DNA from: Rathayibacter sp. VKM Ac-2856
Lineage (GTDB): Bacteria; Actinomycetota; Actinomycetes; Actinomycetales; Microbacteriaceae
DNA: 64,000 bases
Direction of reading: 5' to 3'
Assembly (NCBI RefSeq): GCF_013205055.1
Contig: NZ_JABMLF010000005.1
Span: 124,001-188,000, forward strand
Shown here: positions 57,113 to 64,000 of the stretch, piece by piece
Layout of the letters: the number at the start of each line of letters is the position of its first letter
Numbering within the stretch: position 1 is the stretch's first letter
Notes under the pieces: generated by a model
Database searches by the model: none
What the model was told of the DNA's origin: nothing
The model's input: the letters and a program-made list of their open reading frames with translations, nothing else
Program-made: the position numbers and the translations under genes

Positions 57113-58066
57113 GGCGGGCGACGCGTCGAGCCAGTGCTCGGCGCTCGGCACGAGCGACTCCATCTCGTCCCAGAAGTCGTCGGGGAGATCGGCCTCCGCG
57201 GCCGCGAGGGTCGGGGCGAGTCGCTCGAGGCGGCTGATGCCGACGACGGTCGAGCCGATCCGCTCCTGCCTGGTCGAGAAGCGGACGGCGGCAGTCGCGA
57301 GGTCGGTGCCCCGTTCCTGGCACACCCGGCGCATGCTCGCGATGGCGGAGAGGGTCGCCGGCGACGCGTCGCGGTAGCCGTAGCGGGTGCTCCGCCCGGT
57401 GGTGTCGGCGAGGATGCCGCCGCCGAGGACGGCGGCGTTGACGACGCCGACGCCCAGCTCGGCGGCGCGATCCAGCAGGGGCCCGGCGCTGCGGTCGACG
57501 AGGGTCCACCGATTGTGGACGAGGACCACGTCGAAGACGCCGAGGTCGAGGTACTTCCGCATCACGCGGACGTCGCCGCCGGCGAGGCCGACGGAGCCGA
57601 TCTCGCCGCGCTCGCGCGCTTCGACGAGAGCCGCCACCGCGCCGTGGGGCGCCGTCATGGTCGCGAAGTCCTGGAACTCCGGGTCGTGCAGGTGCACGAG
57701 CGGCAGCGGATCGATGCCGAGCCGCGACCGGCTCTCCTCGAGCGAGCGCCGCACGCGGTCACCGCTGTAGTCGTCGCCGCGCGGGTCGACCTTCGTGATG
57801 ACGACGACGTCGTCGGGGAGACCGCCGTGCTCGCGGATCCCCGCTCCGATGCGCTGCTCGCTGCGGCCCGACGAGTACCCGTTCGAGGTGTCGATCGTCC
57901 TGATCGGGCTCTCGAGCACCGCGCGGACGAGATCGATCGCGTCCCGCTCCGCGACGTCGTAGCCGAAGTTCTCGGGCATACTGCCGAGCGGTGCTCCGCC
58001 GAGCGTGATCCGGCTGACCCGCAGACCGGTCCCGCCCAGGGGCCGGAGGTCCGGCGCCGGCGTCAT
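57110..58066 (-). CDS. Aldo/keto reductase
   Basis: A 318-residue AKR. Catalytic tetrad segments: TIDTSNGYSSGRSEQRIG (Asp, Tyr), VVITKVDPRG (Lys) and PLVHLHDPEFQDF (His), with GRSTRYGYRDASPATLSA and RIGSTVVGISRLERLAPTLA forming the NADPH end. The L-fucose/D-threo-aldose dehydrogenase group is closest by the R-x-G-N-like barrel strand NRWTLVDRSAGPL. It probably acts on a sugar aldehyde or lactone precursor. Four-base overlap with the VOC gene. Confidence 0.88.
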   Translation of the reverse strand: MTPAPDLRPLGGTGLRVSRITLGGAPLGSMPENFGYDVAERDAIDLVRAVLESPIRTIDTSNGYSSGRSEQRIGAGIREHGGLPDDVVVITKVDPRGDDYSGDRVRRSLEESRSRLGIDPLPLVHLHDPEFQDFATMTAPHGAVAALVEARERGEIGSVGLAGGDVRVMRKYLDLGVFDVVLVHNRWTLVDRSAGPLLDRAAELGVGVVNAAVLGGGILADTTGRSTRYGYRDASPATLSAIASMRRVCQERGTDLATAAVRFSTRQERIGSTVVGISRLERLAPTLAAAEADLPDDFWDEMESLVPSAEHWLDASPA

Positions 58067-58833
58067 TCCGGCACGACGGCGTGGACGAGCCCGTCCGCGT
58101 CGCTGTAGAAGTCCACTCCGTCGACCGCGCCGACGGGCTCGGCCGTCGCCGGCACCGTCCCCGCGAACTCGGCCGCGACGAAGCCGGGTGCGTTCAGCTG
58201 AGGCGCGCGCTGCGACTTCTCGGCCCGCTCGTAGGTGAAGATCTCCAGCGAGCTGTCCCCGTCGCGCAGGAAGTCGATCTCGAAGCCGCGCGGGTCGCTC
58301 GGCTGGTGGATGCCGGCCATCCGGCGGTAGCCGAGGGCGCCGAAGTACTCGATCGTCCGCTCCAGATCGCTCACCGTCTCGGCGACGTGGTCGAAGCGGG
58401 GACGCTCCGGGGTGCCGAGTCCCCAGTCGCGGTCGACGGCCTCCCGGTCGTAGACCTCGTGGTACTGCAGCGGGCCCTCGACGAGCTCGAGCAGCGTGCC
58501 GTCGGGGTCGTAGAAGAAGGTGATCCGCACGTCGCCCTCCGCGTGGATCGGCTCCAGCTGGAAGGGGACGCCGGCGGCCTGCAGCGCCTCGACGCGCGCG
58601 TCGAGGTCGGCCACCTTGAAGCCGACGTGCCGGAACCCGGCCTGCAGGTCGTCCGGGACGAAGCTGCTGGCCTCGGCCGGCGCGAGACGCGCGAGTCGGA
58701 GGGTCGCCGTGACGAGGTCGAGGACGGCGGCGTCCTCGCTCGCGCTGACGACCTCCGCTCCGAGGAACCGCGTGTAGAAGTCGACCGAGCGGTCGATGTC
58801 GGCGACGTTGAGGAGGACGGATCGAATGGCCAC
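58063..58833 (-). CDS. VOC-family dioxygenase-like (two-module glyoxalase-fold) protein
   Basis: A 256-residue protein with two VOC modules. Module 1: SVLLNVADIDRSVDFYTRFLG and HVGFKVADLDARVEAL, ending DPDGTLLELVEG. Module 2: FDHVAETVSDLERTIEYFGAL, ending DADGLVHAVVPE. His and Glu residues at the usual ends could bind iron. It resembles extradiol dioxygenases but is not a clear ortholog. GTG start at 58833. In the operon it may act on an aromatic aglycone. Confidence 0.82.
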   Translation of the reverse strand: MAIRSVLLNVADIDRSVDFYTRFLGAEVVSASEDAAVLDLVTATLRLARLAPAEASSFVPDDLQAGFRHVGFKVADLDARVEALQAAGVPFQLEPIHAEGDVRITFFYDPDGTLLELVEGPLQYHEVYDREAVDRDWGLGTPERPRFDHVAETVSDLERTIEYFGALGYRRMAGIHQPSDPRGFEIDFLRDGDSSLEIFTYERAEKSQRAPQLNAPGFVAAEFAGTVPATAEPVGAVDGVDFYSDADGLVHAVVPE

Positions 58834-58948
58834 GGGTGCCGTTCCTTTCTGGGAGTGAGCGGATGCTCGCGGGCGCGGCGAAGCCGCGGGGTCTCGGATC
58901 GAGACGGGAACGCGGCTCGCGAGCCGCGGAAGCAGGAGAGGGGGGCGG

Positions 58949-60208
58949 TCAGACGACCGTGATCGAGGTCGGCACGGCGACGCGGAGCTCGGTCCGCTCC
59001 GGTCGCGTGTGCGGGGTGAGCACGTGCTGGAGCACCAGGGTCGCGGCGCCGACCGCCGCGGCGGTGAGACCCGGATCGGCCAGCTCGACCGAGACCGGGT
59101 GGATGCTCCTGGTGCGGGCGAGCCGGGCGACGAGGTCCCGGATGGTCCGCACGTAGAGCGCGCCCGCGTCGGCGAAGCCGGGCCCCTGGAGGTAGACGCG
59201 GTCCAGATCGAGCAGGTTGACCACCGAGAGCACGGCGGCGCCGACGTAGCGGGCCGACGACTCGATCAGGGCGACGCACCGCTCGTCACCGCCCGCGGCT
59301 CCCCGGCTGATCGCGCCGAAGTCGTGCCGCAGCCGGCCGTGCTCCCCCGAGAGGCCGAGATCGGCACTCAGCGCGGGATCGCGCCTCGCGTTCGCGACGA
59401 CCGCCTTCGGCGCGGCGAGGATCTCGAGGCAGCCCTGCGACCCGCACCAGCAGGCGGGGCCGTCGATGTCGAGCACCATGTGGCCGATCTCGCCGACGTT
59501 CGACGAGGCGCCGCGCGCGATGCTGCCGCCCACCATCAGGCCCATGCCGAAGCCGTTCGACATGTACAGCGTGGCGAAATCCTGGGTCGCCGGGATCCGG
59601 CCGACCCAGAACTGCCCGAGCGCCGCGCAGGCGGCGTCGTTGTCGCGGACGACGGGGAGGCCGATGAGGCTCTCGAGCGCCTCGCGGACGGCGAAGGAGT
59701 CCCAGTCCTCGGCGGTGACGGACAGGCGCTCCGCGCCGGCGCCCAGATCCAGCCCGGCGCCGGCGACCCCGACTCCGACGACGTCGCCCGCTGGGACGTG
59801 CAGGCGGCTGAGCAGCTGCTGGAGCTCCTCGGCGATGCGCTGGATCTCGATGCTCGGAGCGGCCCGGCCGACGCCGGGCGACACGAGCTGGCCGACGACG
59901 GTCCCGCCCAGGTCGGTGACGACGTAGGTGAGCCGCGTGTCGTCGAGCGAGAGCCCGACGGCGAAGCGGGAGCGCGGATTGAGCTCCAGCAGGCTGCGGC
60001 GCTTGCCACCGGTCGAGTCGCCGAAGCCCGTCTCGATGACCAGTCCCTCGTCGAGCAGCGACTTGACGATCTTGGTGATCGACGTCGCGGTCAGGCCCGA
60101 CATCTCGGCCAGCTCGATCCGGCTCACCGTGCCGCTGGAGCGCACCATGTCGAGGATCGCGCTGCGGGTGTTCTCGGACGACGGGCCGAGCCTCCTGCTG
60201 CCGTTCAT
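58949..60208 (-). CDS. ROK-family transcriptional regulator
   Basis: A 419-residue ROK regulator. Winged HTH at residues 15-65 (SRIELAEMSGLTATSITKIV, KSLLDEGLVIETG). The ROK domain has VGVGVAGAGLDL, NDAACAALGQFWVGRI and the zinc/ROK signature GHMVLDIDGPACWCGSQGCL. Likely represses the sugar operon and is relieved by a sugar ligand. It overlaps the LacI-like gene by four bases, an unusual pairing. Confidence 0.9.
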   Translation of the reverse strand: MNGSRRLGPSSENTRSAILDMVRSSGTVSRIELAEMSGLTATSITKIVKSLLDEGLVIETGFGDSTGGKRRSLLELNPRSRFAVGLSLDDTRLTYVVTDLGGTVVGQLVSPGVGRAAPSIEIQRIAEELQQLLSRLHVPAGDVVGVGVAGAGLDLGAGAERLSVTAEDWDSFAVREALESLIGLPVVRDNDAACAALGQFWVGRIPATQDFATLYMSNGFGMGLMVGGSIARGASSNVGEIGHMVLDIDGPACWCGSQGCLEILAAPKAVVANARRDPALSADLGLSGEHGRLRHDFGAISRGAAGGDERCVALIESSARYVGAAVLSVVNLLDLDRVYLQGPGFADAGALYVRTIRDLVARLARTRSIHPVSVELADPGLTAAAVGAATLVLQHVLTPHTRPERTELRVAVPTSITVV

Positions 60209-61002
60209 GCCGTCTCCCCCGCCACGACGAAGGGGCGCGGAGCCCGCACGCGGGTCGTCCGGTCGCCTGCGACGGCCGCGAGCATGCGCGTGCCCAGCAG
60301 GGCGCCGATCTCGCTGCCCCGGCGGTCGATCGCGGTGAGGGATCGGCTCGCGCTGCGGCAGAGCGCCGAATCGGTCCACGAGACGATCGCGACGTCCTCC
60401 GGCACCCGCAGCCCCTGCGCCGTGTAGGACTCGAGGGCGGCCGCGGCGAGCACGTCGCTGTCGAACACGAGCGTCACCGGCCCGTCCGCGAGGGCGGCGG
60501 CACCGGCGGCGACCGCGGCCGCCGTGCTGTGCTCGGTCCGCATCACCCTGAACGCCCCGCCGAGCTCCGCGCTCTCCATCGCCGCGGCACGACCGTCGGC
60601 GGTCTCGCCCTCGAGCGTGGCACTGATGAAGACGATGCGGCGCTGCGGCCTCGTGTCCAGGAACGCGCGGAGGACGTCGATGGACGCGTCGAAGTCGACG
60701 ACCACCGCCGGCACGGCCGTCTCGACGGCCGAGTCGACCACTCCGGCGACGGGGAAGCCGAGGGAGGCGAGCAGCGGCACGCGGGGGTCGTCCTGCTCGA
60801 CGCCGAGCAGGGCCACCCCGCAGATGCCGCCGACGTCGGCCCAGTGCCGGTAGACGGCCTCCTCGGCCACGGAGTCGTCGACCACCGCGGTCATCAGGCT
60901 GAGCCCCTCCTCGACCAGCGGGTCGGCGAGGGCGTGCACGAGGGACAGGACGAACCTGTCCTCCATCCTGCTGCGCGCCACCGCGAGTCCGATCCCGTTC
61001 AC
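60205..61002 (-). CDS. LacI-like ligand-binding domain protein without HTH
   Basis: A 265-residue protein matching the periplasmic-binding-protein-like core of LacI/GalR regulators: GIGLAVARSRMEDRFVLSLV at the first strand, VGGICGVALLGVEQDDPRVP, FPVAGVVDSAVETAVPAVVV, and PEDVAIVSWTDSALCRSASR followed by ITRMLA-type end segments. The usual N-terminal HTH (about 55 residues) is absent: the GTG at 61002 has GGAGGCGGAG upstream, and the open frame before it is not HTH-like. It may act as a sugar-sensing partner of the adjacent ROK protein, which has the HTH, or be a degenerate regulator. Confidence 0.75.
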   Translation of the reverse strand: MNGIGLAVARSRMEDRFVLSLVHALADPLVEEGLSLMTAVVDDSVAEEAVYRHWADVGGICGVALLGVEQDDPRVPLLASLGFPVAGVVDSAVETAVPAVVVDFDASIDVLRAFLDTRPQRRIVFISATLEGETADGRAAAMESAELGGAFRVMRTEHSTAAAVAAGAAALADGPVTLVFDSDVLAAAALESYTAQGLRVPEDVAIVSWTDSALCRSASRSLTAIDRRGSEIGALLGTRMLAAVAGDRTTRVRAPRPFVVAGETA

Positions 61003-61083
61003 TGCTCCGCCTCCGCTCGCGGGACGACCCGCTCGTTCCGATCCAGCATGCTGTCCCTCTCCACTCCGCCTCACCCCCGGCGC

Positions 61084-61872
61084 CTACTTGATGGCACCCG
61101 CGGCCATGCCGCGCTCGAACTGCTTCTGCAGCGCCACGTAGGCAACGATCGTCGGAAGAGCCGTGATGACCGCGGCTGCGAGGATCTTCGGCGTGTCGTC
61201 GTTGTACTGCCGCCGGAAGAACTCGGGCAGGAGGGTGACGACGCCCATGTCCTCGCTGGTCAGGAAGACCTTCGGCAGCAGGTACGCGTTCCACGCGTTG
61301 ATCAGCACGAGGACGGTCAGGGCGACCGCCATCGGCCGGGCCAGCGGGAGGAGCACCGACCAGAACATCCGGATCGTCCCCGCGCCGTCGAGCCTCGCCG
61401 CCTCGAAGAGCGCGTCGGGGATCCCGTCGACGTAGCCGCGCGTGATGAGCACGGTGAACGGGATCTGCAGCGCCGCGATCGGCAGGATCACGGACCAGAA
61501 CGTGCCGAGCAGCTCCAGCCGCACCGCCGTCGCGTAGAGCGGGGCGATCAGGACGACCTCGGGCAGCGTGAGGGCCGCCATCATCATCCAGAAGTAGACC
61601 TCCTTCCGCATCACGCGGAGCTTCGAGAAGCCGAACGCCGCCATCATCGTCGCCAGGTAGATCAGCACGATGGAGCCGCCGGCGACGATCGCGGAGTTGA
61701 GGAAGAAGCGGGCGAAGCCCGGCACCGCGAGCACGGCCGCGTAGTTGCCCCAGCCGGCCCCGGCGAAGGACCGCGTGAGCATCGCGTAGATCGGGATGAC
61801 GAACGGCAGCACCGCGATCGTGACGAGGAGCTGGAGGACGAGCCTCGAGCGGAGGGATCGGGTCTCAAACAC
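61084..61872 (-). CDS. Sugar ABC transporter permease, MalG type
   Basis: A 262-residue membrane protein with six membrane segments and the EAA loop YVDGIPDALFEAARLDGAGT. GTG start at 61872 with GGAGGAG upstream, overlapping the MalF stop by eight bases. Forms the inner permease of a CUT1-type sugar importer; the ATPase is not visible and may be a shared MsmK-like protein. Confidence 0.9.
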   Translation of the reverse strand: MFETRSLRSRLVLQLLVTIAVLPFVIPIYAMLTRSFAGAGWGNYAAVLAVPGFARFFLNSAIVAGGSIVLIYLATMMAAFGFSKLRVMRKEVYFWMMMAALTLPEVVLIAPLYATAVRLELLGTFWSVILPIAALQIPFTVLITRGYVDGIPDALFEAARLDGAGTIRMFWSVLLPLARPMAVALTVLVLINAWNAYLLPKVFLTSEDMGVVTLLPEFFRRQYNDDTPKILAAAVITALPTIVAYVALQKQFERGMAAGAIK

Positions 61873-62842
61873 GGGGCAGCTCCTCCTCGAGCACCGCACG
61901 GCGCTCCCGGCCGCGGCGCTGGATCACGACCGAGGTCACCAGCGCGATCACGAGCAGGATGATCGACAGGGCGGCCGCGTAGCCGAGGTTGCGCGAGGAC
62001 CCCGCGGTCTCGGCGTAGATCATCGTGCCGAGGAACTCGGACGAGTGGGCCGGTCCGCCCTGCGTGATCAGCCAGACGTTGTCGAAGAGCTTCAGGGCGG
62101 TGATGAAGTTGAGGATCGCCAGCGACACCGTGATGGGTCGCAGACTCGGCAGCACGATCGAGAAGAGGATCCGGAGGTTGCCGGCTCCGTCGATCCGCGC
62201 GGCCTCGAGCATCTCGGGGTCGATCTGCGCCATGCCGGCGTAGAAGAGGATGAACCCGAAGCCCACCGATCCCCAGCAGCCGACGGCGACCACGACGAGC
62301 AGCGACGTCGTCGACTGGCCGAGCCAGCCCTGGGCCACCGCGCCGAGGCCGATCGCCTCGAGCAGGCGGTTGAAGGTCCCGTCGCTCTGCCACACCTGGA
62401 GGTGCGCCGGAGCGAGCGTGGCCGGGGCGACGACGACCGGGATCACGATGATCACCTTGTAGACGTTCGCGAGGAACAGCCGCGAGTGCATCGCTGCGGA
62501 GAAGAGCACTCCGCCGATGACCTGCACGAGGAACACGACGACGAAGTAGATCCCCGTGTTCCGCAGCGCCGTCCGGAACGTCGGGTTCGTGAGCGCCTCG
62601 ACGTAGTTGCCGAAGCCGACCGGCGTCATCCGCTGCCGTCCGCCGCCCCAGTCGAAGAAGGAGAGGTAGCCGGAGTAGACGATGCTGTAGTAGATCAGGC
62701 CGACCGAGAGGATGAAGCCCGGGAGGATCCAGGCGATGCCGCCCGGGACCAGGTGCGAGGGGCGCCGGGCGGACCGCCCGGCTCGCCGGTCCTCGTCCGG
62801 CGGGGGCCGCCGGTGGACTCGCGGGGGTGCTGTGACCGTCAT
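61865..62842 (-). CDS. Sugar ABC transporter permease, MalF type
   Basis: A 325-residue permease. An Arg/Pro-rich N-terminus is followed by six membrane helices and the EAA loop PEMLEAARIDGAGN-like (EMLEAARIDGAGNLRILFSI). ATG at 62842; 20 bases after the solute-binding protein stop. Partner of the MalG-type gene. Confidence 0.9.
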   Translation of the reverse strand: MTVTAPPRVHRRPPPDEDRRAGRSARRPSHLVPGGIAWILPGFILSVGLIYYSIVYSGYLSFFDWGGGRQRMTPVGFGNYVEALTNPTFRTALRNTGIYFVVVFLVQVIGGVLFSAAMHSRLFLANVYKVIIVIPVVVAPATLAPAHLQVWQSDGTFNRLLEAIGLGAVAQGWLGQSTTSLLVVVAVGCWGSVGFGFILFYAGMAQIDPEMLEAARIDGAGNLRILFSIVLPSLRPITVSLAILNFITALKLFDNVWLITQGGPAHSSEFLGTMIYAETAGSSRNLGYAAALSIILLVIALVTSVVIQRRGRERRAVLEEELPRV

Positions 62843-62862
62843 GGAGGGGTTCCGATCGCGGT

Positions 62863-64000
62863 TCAGTCGAGACCGATGGAGGTCGCCTCGGAGCCGGCCT
62901 GCATCTCGGCGGCGATCTCCTCGACGGACTTGTCGATCGTGGGGTCGAGGATCTGCTGGATCGCCAGCACCACCGCGTCGAGCGTCGTCTCGGAGGTCTG
63001 CCACTGGCGCGATTGGTCGGCGGCGGAGCTCTCCGCGATGAGCGACTCGATCGCCGCCTGCTGCACGGACTGGTCGACCAGCGCGATGCTGGACCAGTCC
63101 GGCGCGACACCCCGCAGCGCGGGGAGGAGGTCGAGGGCGTTCGCGACGTTCTGCTGGCCCGCCTCGGACATGGTCATCCAGCTGACGAAGGTCTTCGCCG
63201 CGCCGATGTTCGGCGAGTCGGCGTTGATCGCGAGGCCGTAGTCCGCCTCGCCGAAGACCGCCGAGCCGTTGCCCTTGCCCGCGACGTCGGGGAACTGCGC
63301 CGGCAGCTGCACGAAGCAGGTGGGGTCGCTCACGCCGGCCGCCTCGCGAGCCGCCTTGCACGACTCGGCGCCGGAGTACTGCGTGTACCAGAAGCCCATC
63401 TGGACCATGGCCGCGTCGCCCTTCATGAACTGCTCGTTCGCGAGGGGGTACTGGGTGCCGTCGAGGGCGTCGGCGGCGATGATGCCGTCGTCCTTCATGT
63501 CCTTGATGATCTGGAGCGTCTCGATGCCCTGCGGGTCGTCCCACTTCGCCTGGCCGGTGGCCGCCTCGATGAAGAAGTCGGGATCGACCGAGTTCGCGAT
63601 CGCGTGGTACATCTCGCTCGGGAAGGTGTCCTCGCCGCCGGCGCCCATCGTGAAGCAGGTCTTGCCGAGGGCGGTGACCTTAGCGCAGGTGTCCACCCAC
63701 GAGTCGTAGTCGGTGGGCACCTCGGCGCCGGCCTGGGTCAGGAGGTCCTGGTTGTACCAGAGGAAGCCGGCCGCCATCCCGCCGAGCGGCAGGGAGACGA
63801 GCCGTCCCTCCGAATCGGTCAGCTGCTCGACGTAGCCGTCGCCGAGCTCGGACTCCCAGCCCGAGCCCAACGCGGCCTCGGCGACGGGAGCGAGGTCGAT
63901 CGCGTACGGGCCCCAGAGGTCGGGCGATCCACCGGCGGGCGAGAGGTCGAACACGTCGGGGCCCTTGCCCGAGTCCAGGGCCGGGGTGATCGTGGTGCGG
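62863..64000 (-). CDS. Extracellular solute-binding protein, family 1, N-terminus beyond window
   Basis: The C-terminal 379 residues are visible. ITPALDSGKGPDVFDL at the window edge is the usual ligand-binding strand of CUT1 sugar binders, with AAGFLWYNQDLLTQAG and FMKGDAAMVQMGFWYTQYSG further on. The signal peptide and first strands lie outside. It delivers a sugar, likely a beta-glucoside or oligosaccharide, to the MalFG permease; specificity cannot be read from the sequence. Confidence 0.9.
   Translation of the reverse strand, partial: RTTITPALDSGKGPDVFDLSPAGGSPDLWGPYAIDLAPVAEAALGSGWESELGDGYVEQLTDSEGRLVSLPLGGMAAGFLWYNQDLLTQAGAEVPTDYDSWVDTCAKVTALGKTCFTMGAGGEDTFPSEMYHAIANSVDPDFFIEAATGQAKWDDPQGIETLQIIKDMKDDGIIAADALDGTQYPLANEQFMKGDAAMVQMGFWYTQYSGAESCKAAREAAGVSDPTCFVQLPAQFPDVAGKGNGSAVFGEADYGLAINADSPNIGAAKTFVSWMTMSEAGQQNVANALDLLPALRGVAPDWSSIALVDQSVQQAAIESLIAESSAADQSRQWQTSETTLDAVVLAIQQILDPTIDKSVEEIAAEMQAGSEATSIGLD

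Overview
The window is very GC-rich (roughly 70%+), densely coded and rich in GTG starts, ATGA/GTGA start-stop overlaps and AGGAGG-type ribosome sites. Gene content (GlnR-like boxes, DUF2795, septum-formation lipoprotein, tRNA-Lys with encoded CCA) and a dispersed intergenic repeat (core TCTCGATACGC...GCTACTCGACCAGCATG) point to an actinobacterium, most likely Microbacteriaceae (Rathayibacter/Curtobacterium-like). That placement is inference; there is no rRNA to settle it.

Region 1 (1-9128) is a heptose-glycan locus of a kind familiar from Gram-negative LPS: gmhB-like phosphatase, GT9, an unassigned glycosyltransferase, GT4, gmhA, an HldE-type kinase/nucleotidyltransferase and an SDR form one rightward operon with 4-nt overlaps. 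GT9 genes lie on both sides, one divergent (cut by the window start) and one convergent. Region 2 (9390-18856) is a complete Nit1C ('nitrilase cluster 1', MSMEG_0565-0572-like) locus in two divergent arms: leftward nitB, nitC, nitG, nitH, a second nitrilase homologue without catalytic Cys, an MSMEG_0565-type glycosyltransferase and an AMP-dependent ligase; rightward the radical-SAM protein nitD and a GNAT-AIR synthase fusion (nitE+nitF). A GlnR-like box lies between the arms. Region 3 (19032-22934) is an aldehyde dehydrogenase, a second HldE-type fusion, a GT2 and a DUF2795 protein.

Region 4 (23210-35060) holds recQ, a small acidic protein, a FAH-family hydrolase with ilvE and leuB, an MFS exporter with a divergent TetR and a recognisable operator, a frameshifted PhzF gene, serA and two small membrane proteins. 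Region 5 (35167-46832) holds a GDSL hydrolase, a membrane protein, the branched-chain set ilvD-ilvB-ilvN-ilvC (leftward, strong terminator after ilvC), otsB-otsA and an ArsB/NhaD-type permease. Region 6 (47012-55300) has two small proteins, zwf, a GH15 glucoamylase/trehalase, an alpha/beta hydrolase, an MscS channel, tRNA-Lys, hisN and a lipoprotein. Region 7 (55301-64000) is a leftward sugar-use operon: solute-binding protein (cut by the window end), two MalFG-type permeases, a LacI-like ligand-binding protein without HTH, a ROK regulator, VOC protein, aldo/keto reductase, tautomerase and GH1 beta-glucosidase.

Between genes there are three repeat families: (A) three copies of a long hairpin with compensatory changes in the stem, all between convergent genes; (B) two copies of a second hairpin at gene ends; (C) seven clusters of the Microbacteriaceae-type repeat. 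The most interesting items are the expanded Nit1C locus with its apparently dead nitrilase paralogue, the heptose operon with two differently degenerated HldE copies in a presumed Gram-positive, and hairpin family A.
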